Below, piece by piece: positions 1 through 5,859 of a DNA stretch of 6,480 bases; position 1 is the first letter of the stretch, and every line of letters starts with the position of its first letter. The notes below the pieces were generated by a model. It saw only the letters and a program-made list of their open reading frames with translations, did no database searches and was not told where the DNA came from. Source of the DNA: Caldisericota bacterium (GTDB taxonomy: Bacteria; Caldisericota; Caldisericia; Cryosericales; Cryosericaceae); NCBI GenBank assembly GCA_026390195.1, contig JAPLGK010000214.1, forward strand, positions 1-6,480, written 5' to 3'. Position numbers and translations under genes: made by a program.

Positions 1-43
1 CTCGGCGTCGCCCAGCCGACCAAAGCAAACCACTCCTTCATGA
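1..43 (+). CDS. 3' end of an unidentified upstream gene (partial)
   Basis: Reading from base 2, thirteen sense codons (ending ...RPKQTTPS) are followed by TGA at 41-43. This stop overlaps the ATG of the next gene at 40-42 in an ATGA junction. The same junction occurs twice more in this window, which is the main reason to think a real gene ends here. The visible tail is polar and rich in Ser, Pro and Thr, and too short to identify. Other frames are also open over these 43 bases, so the call rests on the junction pattern. It is probably another glycan-biosynthesis gene of the same operon. Confidence 0.45.
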   Translation, partial: SASPSRPKQTTPS

Positions 44-966
44 GCGTCATTGCTGTCGTCATCACCATGGACCGCCCCGGAACGGCATCGTGCTGTCTGT
101 CGTCGATCCTGCACGGCTCCCAGCGACCCGACCGGGTCGTCGTCGTCGACAATGGGTCCGCCATCCCGTACACGCCTCCCCAGGAATACCGGCAGGATGT
201 CGACGTTGTTCGCCTGGAACACAACAGCGGGCCGGCAGGAGGTGCAGCCATCGGCCAGCAGAAGGCACTCGAGCTCAAAGCCGACTGGGTATGGATGCTC
301 GACGACGATGCCGTCGTCGATCCAGACGCCCTGGCGTGTCTCTTGCGAGGTGCCGACATGCACGGCGTGCGAACGTACTTCCGCTCTGCATGCTACAATA
401 CGTCACAGCCAGAACTCCCGTTCTTTAATTCGTTCACGTACAGTCGCCGCACTGGGATACTCAAGCCAGTGCCCCGAGAACGCTATCAGGATCCTGAGTT
501 TGCCTTCGACACCTGTGCCATGGCAGGCCTATTCGTCCCGTCTTCCCTGCTCCTCGAAGCCGGTATCTTCGATGCGTCGCTGTATGGATGGTACGACGAC
601 ACAGAGTTCACTCTGAGAGCGACGCTGGCGGGGTTCCATGGGTACGCCATCCCTGCGAGCCGGTTGCTGCACCCTTCGGCTAACCGGAGACAACTGCGGT
701 TTCTGGGAAGGTCCCTTGCCGTCCTCGTCGACCAGCCGTGGCGCTTGTACTATGGAACCCGTAACTGTATTCTGACGCAGCGCCGGCTCCTTACGCGGGC
801 CCGTTTTCTGGCCCTGTTCCTACCTCTCTTCGCAGTTCGGCGTTTCATTTCGATTGTGCTTCTCTACAATAATCGTCGTGCCTTTCTGTATTGCTTCGTG
901 AGGGGCGTCTCCGACGGCCTCCACGGCCGAAAGGGCGAACTCACACAAGGGGGTCGTACCATATGA
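40..966 (+). CDS. GT2-family glycosyltransferase (rhamnosyl/galactofuranosyl-transferase-like)
   Basis: A 308-residue cytoplasmic, probably membrane-associated, inverting glycosyltransferase with a GT-A fold. It would transfer a sugar from a nucleotide donor onto a lipid-linked glycan intermediate. The N-terminus (residues 2-10) is the first beta strand typical of GT2. VVVVDNGS at 33-40 is the nucleotide-binding strand, HNSGPAGG at 61-68 follows, and WMLDDDA at 85-91 carries the DxD-type metal and donor site. GWYDDTEF at 183-190 is the region expected to hold the catalytic base, and YYGTRN at 237-242 is common in WbbL/RfbF- and GlfT-like subfamilies. The last 65 residues are basic and hydrophobic and may be a membrane-binding tail. 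The ATG at 40 overlaps the upstream stop and precedes a canonical GT2 start. The frame is open back to base 1, so a longer start is possible but less likely. Donor and acceptor cannot be read from sequence. Confidence 0.9.
   Translation: MSVIAVVITMDRPGTASCCLSSILHGSQRPDRVVVVDNGSAIPYTPPQEYRQDVDVVRLEHNSGPAGGAAIGQQKALELKADWVWMLDDDAVVDPDALACLLRGADMHGVRTYFRSACYNTSQPELPFFNSFTYSRRTGILKPVPRERYQDPEFAFDTCAMAGLFVPSSLLLEAGIFDASLYGWYDDTEFTLRATLAGFHGYAIPASRLLHPSANRRQLRFLGRSLAVLVDQPWRLYYGTRNCILTQRRLLTRARFLALFLPLFAVRRFISIVLLYNNRRAFLYCFVRGVSDGLHGRKGELTQGGRTI
947..953 (+). promoter_or_regulatory. Ribosome binding site for the small membrane protein
   Basis: AAGGGGG lies nine bases before the ATG at 963, inside the end of the GT2 gene. 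It decides the start of the next gene: the frame is open further upstream within the GT2 coding region, but only this ATG has a purine-rich site and is followed by a membrane-anchor sequence. Confidence 0.6.
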
Positions 967-1421
967 GAAACAAATGGATTGTTGGAATCGTTCTTGCGGT
1001 CGTCGTCACCGCGGGTGTCGCTGCAGCCTATAAGCTTCTGCGTCCCTCTCCCGGGGCGAAGGGTCTCAGCGGCAAGCGCATCGAGGCCACGTTCCTCGCG
1101 TATGGAATACAGCCGGAGACGGCCGCAGAGATCAAGATGGGTGCCCCCATCTATGACGAGACGGGCAAGGAGTGTTTCACGATTACGAGCATCACGACGT
1201 CGCCGGCCGCCGTGGACGCGTTTGACAGCAAAGGGGAGCTTCACGTCGTCGGGCACCCGATCCTCAAGGACGTCGTCATCACTGCACAGTCCATCGACGC
1301 GAAGGTTGCGTGGGCCTATATGTACGCTCGCGACAAGATTCTCGCCGGGGCGAACGTCGCCATATATGGGGACACCTGGAAGGTTTGGACACGGATCCTG
1401 ACGGTGCGCGATCTCCCATAG
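963..1421 (+). CDS. Single-span membrane protein, DUF4330-like
   Basis: A 152-residue protein. Residues 1-4 are basic (MRNK), residues 5-22 form one hydrophobic span without a clear signal-peptidase site, and the rest is a soluble, beta-rich segment probably outside the membrane. The pattern resembles DUF4330: an N-terminal anchor, a segment ending in KMGAPIYDETGKE (58-70), an SPAAVD turn (80-85), a V-rich strand near 103-108, and a closing unit with LAGANVAIYGDTW (127-139). DUF4330 proteins are often found in exopolysaccharide loci, but their role is unknown to me. The ATG overlaps the GT2 stop (ATGA) and the stop is seven bases from the next start, so it is tightly embedded in the operon just before the polymerase-like gene. 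A role in export or chain assembly is inference from position. The family match is from memory of the pattern, not a search. Confidence 0.75.
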   Translation: MRNKWIVGIVLAVVVTAGVAAAYKLLRPSPGAKGLSGKRIEATFLAYGIQPETAAEIKMGAPIYDETGKECFTITSITTSPAAVDAFDSKGELHVVGHPILKDVVITAQSIDAKVAWAYMYARDKILAGANVAIYGDTWKVWTRILTVRDLP

Positions 1422-1428
1422 GGATGGA

Positions 1429-2652
1429 ATGAACCTCGACTCCACCAGGAGGCGTTCGGCAGCGAGGGTCTTTCTCCTGCTGGTAGCCTATTACCCTCTT
1501 ATCAACTGGACGGTCCGGAAGGCCAATCTGCCTCTTGCCAACCTGTGGGAAGAGATCATGCTTCTGGTCTTCCTTGTCTTCGCCGTCGCCACGAGCTGGC
1601 AGAAGATCGGGCGTCTCACGGCTTCACCCGTCGTTCTGACGGCCCTGTTGTTTGCCTCTGCAACACTTTTGAGCTACGCAGCGAACACCTACTATATCGG
1701 CGCCTACATTCATGAAGCCCGCCTGGCGTTCGAACCATTCATGGCCTTTGTCGTCCTCTGGCTCCTCGTCGACGGGGATGCCGGCGGTCTTCTGCGCGAG
1801 ACGGTTCCACACCTTGTGGCGAGTGCCACTATCATAGCGTTTATCGGTGTCTATCAGTATGTCCGGAAGGTTCCGGTACCCGCTCAGTGGCTTGACAAAG
1901 ACACAGAGAGTGGGGTCATCAGTACTCGGGCGTTCTCGCTCTTCGGCAGCCCCAACGTTCTCGCTGCCTACCTTGAGACCATCATCCCCCTGGGTGTGTA
2001 CACGGCCGTCGTGCGAACAACGTGGTATGAGCGAGCGGTCGCCGTGGGGTGCGTTCTGGTTATGGGCGGCGGATTCCTTCTCACGTTGACGCGAGCAGCC
2101 TGGTTGTCGGCCGCGGGGTCCTTCTTCGTCGGACTCCTTATCTTGAACCCCGCACTTGCAGGGGTGTTTGCCGCCGCCGGCGCTGGTATCCTCGTCGCTG
2201 TCCCGACATTCCGACTCCGCATGACCAACCTGCTCAGTTCAACCTATGTCGACAAGAGCAACAACCTCGGTCGCCTGTTCCGCTGGAGGCAGGCCTTTCT
2301 GAATCTCATTGATCACCCTCTTCTTGGAAGCGGTCTTGGCACCTTTGGAGGTTCCGCCGCCCAGAAGTATGGCTACTTCACGGGCATCTCCATGGATTCG
2401 GTGTGGATTCGCGTACTTACTGAAACGGGCATAGTCGGCTTCGGTCTGTATGTCTCATGGTTGTCGAGCGCCTTCGCGTGCGTCGCCACACGCTTCTTCC
2501 GCTCGAAGGACAAGCTCTGGCTGTTCGCGTCGGTAGGTCTTCTTGCGCTTCTGGTCAACCTCTTCACCGACAACCTTCTCAACTCGTGGGCAATAGCACT
2601 TCCTATGTGGAGTCTCTTCGCCCTCGGCGCTGTTCCCGAGGCAGACGAATGA
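1429..2652 (+). CDS. O-antigen polymerase/ligase-type (Wzy_C) integral membrane protein
   Basis: A 407-residue multi-span inner-membrane protein with about ten hydrophobic segments (starting near 12, 43, 65, 100, 128, 183, 203, 228, 245, 330, 364 and 385, not all certain to span). Family marks are RAFSLFGSPNVLAAYL at 167-182, LTLTRAAWLSAAG at 218-230 before a hydrophobic helix, and RLFRWRQAF (282-290) leading into DHPLLGSGLGTFGG (295-308). DSVWIRVLTETGIVGFGLY (323-341) follows and occupies the place of the conserved loop-exit helix of Wzy/WaaL proteins. Such enzymes join undecaprenyl-PP-linked repeat units (Wzy) or ligate finished glycan to an acceptor (WaaL and related). Sequence does not separate these. 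The operon setting with glycosyltransferases favours polymerisation, but a cell-wall ligase is possible. The start at 1429 is seven bases after the preceding stop, with a weak AGGGA site at 1420-1424. Confidence 0.88.
   Translation: MNLDSTRRRSAARVFLLLVAYYPLINWTVRKANLPLANLWEEIMLLVFLVFAVATSWQKIGRLTASPVVLTALLFASATLLSYAANTYYIGAYIHEARLAFEPFMAFVVLWLLVDGDAGGLLRETVPHLVASATIIAFIGVYQYVRKVPVPAQWLDKDTESGVISTRAFSLFGSPNVLAAYLETIIPLGVYTAVVRTTWYERAVAVGCVLVMGGGFLLTLTRAAWLSAAGSFFVGLLILNPALAGVFAAAGAGILVAVPTFRLRMTNLLSSTYVDKSNNLGRLFRWRQAFLNLIDHPLLGSGLGTFGGSAAQKYGYFTGISMDSVWIRVLTETGIVGFGLYVSWLSSAFACVATRFFRSKDKLWLFASVGLLALLVNLFTDNLLNSWAIALPMWSLFALGAVPEADE
2638..2641 (+). promoter_or_regulatory. Ribosome binding site for the GT4-fold glycosyltransferase
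   Basis: GAGG lies seven bases before the ATG at 2649, within the last codons of the Wzy-like gene. With the ATGA overlap it supports 2649 as the start; the same frame is open further upstream inside the Wzy-like gene, but those residues are not glycosyltransferase-like. Confidence 0.5.
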
Positions 2653-3794
2653 AGGCACTTGTCCTCAGCACCAACAACTATCGCTCGTTCCCCAGCCGAA
2701 AACAGCGCTTCGCTCGCCGACTGGCCGAACGAGGCTACGACGTTCTCTACGTCGAGGCGCCTGTAACCTGGCTAGCGGCAGCCCGCCCGAAGATGAGGGG
2801 CAAGTTGAACGCCTGGCGGTCGGGCACGCACGAGCAAGGAGACCACATGTGGACCGCGTCGCCCACGCCGTGGCTTCCGTGCTTCAAGAAGTACGAGCGC
2901 GTGGCAAATCACGACTCGCTCACCTATTACCGCTACCTGCGGAGTCTCGCCGGTGACTGGACAGCCGATGTCGGTATCGTCCTGACGTATCTGCCGTTTG
3001 TCCCCGGAGCTCTCCGTCTGCTTGGCGCTCCGGTCGTGTACGACTGCGTCGACGACCACAGCGCCTATCCTGGACTCCTCGACAAGGCTACCGTCGACCA
3101 CCTCGAGGCCCGGACTGCCGACATCGCATCTGCTGTGATCGCGACCAATGAAATCATTGCCGCCAAGTTTTCGTCGCACGAACACAAGCTGAGCCTGATC
3201 CCAAATGGCGTGGACCACGAGCTATTCGCCGCGCCTGCCATGACTTGGCTTGGCACGTTGACTACACTGCCGAGGCAGCGCAGATTCCTGTACGTCGGAG
3301 CGATGCGCGAATGGTTCAACGTGCAGGCACTTGGCGCCGTGGCTGCCGCGTATCCAGACTGCGAGATCGACTGCTTCGGCGAGGCCCTGCCGGTTGTTCG
3401 TGATGAACTGGCCGTCCATGCCAACATCGTCTTCAAGGGAGCGCTCTCCCAGGCCGCGATCGCGCTGGAAGCCCCCCACTACGACGTCGCGCTTATCCCC
3501 TTCCATGAATCGCCGCTGACGTTGGGCGTCGACCCACTGAAGTTCTATGAATATGTTGCGGCTGGACTGCCTGTGGTCTCATCGATAATCCACGCCCTTG
3601 GGGTATTCGGCGAAGACATGGTGCGACTCGCGTCCACCCCTGAGGAGTTCGTTGCCGCAGTGCAAGACACCATCGACACAGATTCACTCGAGCTCCGTCG
3701 CTACCGGGTGCAGTCGTCCCGACGGTTTGACTGGTCGTTCCGGATCACGGAATTCGACCGCGTGCTCGACACGTTGACACACCACCCGTCCTGA
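2649..3794 (+). CDS. GT4-type glycosyltransferase, TuaH-like
   Basis: A 381-residue, two-domain GT-B fold glycosyltransferase, normal length for the family, predicted to act at the cytoplasmic membrane face. The N-terminal domain starts with a short strand and FPSRKQRFARRLAERGYDVLYVE (14-36), the usual acceptor-side opening. VVYDCVDDHSAYPG (129-142) is characteristic of the group that includes Bacillus TuaH (teichuronic acid synthesis). IPNGVDHELF (184-193) marks entry to the C-terminal Rossmann domain, which begins with RRFLYVGAM (211-219). DPLKFYEYVAAGLPVV (295-310) is the donor-binding segment. The canonical EX7E pair is incomplete: Glu301 is present but the position eight residues before it is Gly293. 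To my knowledge this is usual in TuaH-like enzymes rather than a defect. The sugar donor is not predictable. Confidence 0.88.
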   Translation: MKALVLSTNNYRSFPSRKQRFARRLAERGYDVLYVEAPVTWLAAARPKMRGKLNAWRSGTHEQGDHMWTASPTPWLPCFKKYERVANHDSLTYYRYLRSLAGDWTADVGIVLTYLPFVPGALRLLGAPVVYDCVDDHSAYPGLLDKATVDHLEARTADIASAVIATNEIIAAKFSSHEHKLSLIPNGVDHELFAAPAMTWLGTLTTLPRQRRFLYVGAMREWFNVQALGAVAAAYPDCEIDCFGEALPVVRDELAVHANIVFKGALSQAAIALEAPHYDVALIPFHESPLTLGVDPLKFYEYVAAGLPVVSSIIHALGVFGEDMVRLASTPEEFVAAVQDTIDTDSLELRRYRVQSSRRFDWSFRITEFDRVLDTLTHHPS

Positions 3795-3798
3795 ATAT

Positions 3799-3804
3799 GG
3801 AGGA
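3799..3804 (+). promoter_or_regulatory. Strong ribosome binding site deciding the dehydrogenase start
   Basis: GGAGGA stands four bases before the ATG at 3809. An in-frame ATG also exists at 3797, but the Shine-Dalgarno site overlaps and follows that codon, and nothing purine-rich precedes it. Starting at 3809 gives a protein opening MERKLAIVGLGYVG, the normal distance to the nucleotide-binding loop. Confidence 0.7.
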
Positions 3805-3808
3805 AGAA

Positions 3809-5113
3809 ATGGAAAGGAAGCTTGCAATTGTCGGTCTTGGCTATGTTGGCCTGCCTCTTGCGCTCACCTATGCGCTGGACGGATTTCAGGTCTCCGGGGT
3901 CGACATCGACCCGCACCGCATCGAGTCGATCAAGGCATCTTCGCTCGGTATGCGCGAGGATTTCGACGGCGTGCCGGTCAATGACGTCCTCCGGACGTGT
4001 CTTGCAAATGGCAGCCTGAACGTCACCAGCAAGTTCGACGAACTCCCAAAGGACGTGGCAACCTTCATTATCACGGTTGGCATCCCCATCGACAATGCAT
4101 GGGCCCTAGACATGAGCATGCTCACGGGCGCCTGTGTGGAGCTCGGCAAGCTGCTCAAGAAAGGGGATCTCGTCATCTGCCGATCCACGGCACCCGTTGG
4201 CACAACTCGCGGCCTCGTGCTCTCCACGCTGGAGCGGGCAAGCGGGCTCGTAGCAGGCACCGACTTTGACCTCGCGTATTCATCGGAGCGGATAGCTGAA
4301 GGGCACGCGTATGATGAGTTTCGCAGCATGCCGCTGGTCGTCGGGGGTATCATTGGAAGGAGTCTGGACCGCGCAACCCAGGTGCTTGGAGCCGTCAACC
4401 GCGAACCCGTCTTCAGAGCGTCCTCCATCGAACTTGTGGAAGCGGCGAAAATGTTCGAGAATGCTCAGCGGGACGTCAACATTGCAGTCGCCGACCAGCT
4501 GGCGCGCTTCGCGAATCGCTTCGACATTCCCACGTGGGAACTGGTCGAGGCCTGCAATACCCACTCGAGAGTCAGGATTCTCATGCCTGGCATCGGCGTC
4601 GGGGGGCACTGCATCCCCTATGCCTCGCCCTATCTGTTCGGTTCGCTCTCAAGCCAGGACGAATGCGGCGACTTGCTGCCGACCTTCATCTCCGCACGTC
4701 AGGCGAACGCCGCTCAGCCTGATTACATTGCCGGGCGCATCTCCAGCAGGATGGGGGGGCTCGCGGGCAAGCATGTGCTGTTCGTCGGCATCGCCATGAA
4801 GGACTACTCGGACGATGTCTCAGTAAGCCCGGCCGTCGACCTTGCCACGGCGCTTGTGCAGGCGGGAGCCGAAGTGCGTGTTTTCGACAGCGTCGCTGAG
4901 GCGCCGAGGGAATTCGGGCGCGAGACGGACATCGATGCGGCCTCGTTGTGGGCAGACGCACTCGTCCTGCCCATCCGACAGGCGAATGTAGACTATGAGC
5001 GCGTGAAGAAGCTAACCGTGGCGGCAGCTGGCCGCCTTATTCTATGTGACTTCAGGGGAGTGTTCGAACATGACGCCGACGTCCTTCATCAACCCTGGTA
5101 CGTTCGTCTGTAG
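3809..5113 (+). CDS. wecC: UDP-N-acetyl-mannosaminuronate dehydrogenase-type nucleotide-sugar dehydrogenase
   Basis: A 434-residue cytosolic enzyme of the UDP-glucose/GDP-mannose dehydrogenase family, which oxidises the C6 hydroxyl of a nucleotide sugar to a carboxylate with two NAD+. The NAD domain opens with VGLGYVGLPLALTYA (8-22); STAPVGTTR is at 126-134 and SSERIAEGHAYDE at 158-170. The central domain has ELVEAAKMFENAQRDVNIA (208-226), with the expected catalytic Lys at 214, and GVGGHCIP (263-270), with the catalytic Cys at 268. The C-terminal domain begins near 320, with GIAMKDYSDDVSVSPA at 327-342. The ERIAEG and GVGGHCIP forms are closest to WecC/TviB-type enzymes, so UDP-ManNAc to UDP-ManNAcA is the likeliest reaction; UDP-GlcNAc or UDP-GalNAc dehydrogenation is possible. 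The WecG-family gene just downstream agrees with this. Oddities are the unusual residues after HCIP and Val where DDxRxSP normally has Arg. A start at 3797 would add four residues. Confidence 0.9.
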   Translation: MERKLAIVGLGYVGLPLALTYALDGFQVSGVDIDPHRIESIKASSLGMREDFDGVPVNDVLRTCLANGSLNVTSKFDELPKDVATFIITVGIPIDNAWALDMSMLTGACVELGKLLKKGDLVICRSTAPVGTTRGLVLSTLERASGLVAGTDFDLAYSSERIAEGHAYDEFRSMPLVVGGIIGRSLDRATQVLGAVNREPVFRASSIELVEAAKMFENAQRDVNIAVADQLARFANRFDIPTWELVEACNTHSRVRILMPGIGVGGHCIPYASPYLFGSLSSQDECGDLLPTFISARQANAAQPDYIAGRISSRMGGLAGKHVLFVGIAMKDYSDDVSVSPAVDLATALVQAGAEVRVFDSVAEAPREFGRETDIDAASLWADALVLPIRQANVDYERVKKLTVAAAGRLILCDFRGVFEHDADVLHQPWYVRL

Positions 5114-5136
5114 AACGCAGGCGCTGCGACTGGGCG

Positions 5137-5859
5137 ATGGCTGAACGACTCTACGTCGCCGGTGTTCCGGTCGACAACTTGGACATCGACGAGGCTCTCG
5201 CTGCTGTCGAGGGCTTCGTGGCGTCTCGCACCCCCCATATGGGTGTGGCCATCAATCCCGAGAAGGTTATCAAGGCCAAACGGGACAAAGCCCTTGAGAG
5301 GGTCCTGCGCAAGAGCGACCTGAATTTCTGCGACGGCATAGGAATCATGTGGGCTTCGCGCGTGTTCTACCACGAACGTATCAAGTCCCGGGTTACAGGT
5401 GTCGACCTGTTCTTGCGGCTTCTCGAGCTGGCAGATGCTCGTGGATGGCGACTCTTTCTTCTTGGATCACGCCCGGAAACACTCTCCAGAATTGTGACAA
5501 TCGTGAAGGAGAGATACCCTGGCCTCGTCGTAGCCGGTTCACACGACGGATACTTCACCGCTGCCGACGAACCCGGCTTGGTTGCAGAGATCGCCGCTGC
5601 CAGGGCGGACATCATATTCGTCGGCATGGGCAGTCCCAAGCAGGAGAATTTTCTTGCGGGCAACCTTTCCTCGATGGGTATCCCGTTTGCCATGGGTGTA
5701 GGAGGAAGCTACAACGTCCTGTCGGGTGAGTTCAAACGTGCACCTGCTCGCGTCCAGAGACTCGGTCTTGAGTGGCTGTACCGGTTTGTGCTTGATCCCA
5801 AGCGGCTGCCTCGCATCCTTTCACTTCCGCGATTCGTCGGTATTGTGCTCCGGTCACCT
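5137..5859 (+). repeat. WecG/TagA domain, first tandem copy
   Basis: Residues 1-241 of the fused protein form a full-length copy including the C-terminal membrane-contact tail, so it is a complete unit and not a fragment. GVPVDNLDID (9-18) aligns with GISISNRDID (252-261) of the second copy. At the position of the active-site Thr it has Ala38. It keeps Asn40, Asp66, Arg85 and Gln169. Confidence 0.85.

Noticed and set aside
864..1445. A 193-codon open frame on the minus strand opposite the small membrane protein
   Set aside because: It lies wholly against plus-strand genes with good starts and family patterns, has a low-complexity charged composition, shows no recognisable motif, and fits the antisense open frames common in GC-rich coding DNA.
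2457..2648. Upstream extension of the GT4-type glycosyltransferase into the Wzy-like gene
   Set aside because: The extra residues are an Arg-rich out-of-frame reading of the Wzy-like C-terminus. The ATG at 2649 has a GAGG site and begins the normal first strand of the family.
5114..5136. Terminator or promoter in the largest gap between genes
   Set aside because: The gap is only 23 bases, with no inverted repeat followed by a T run and no -35/-10 pair.
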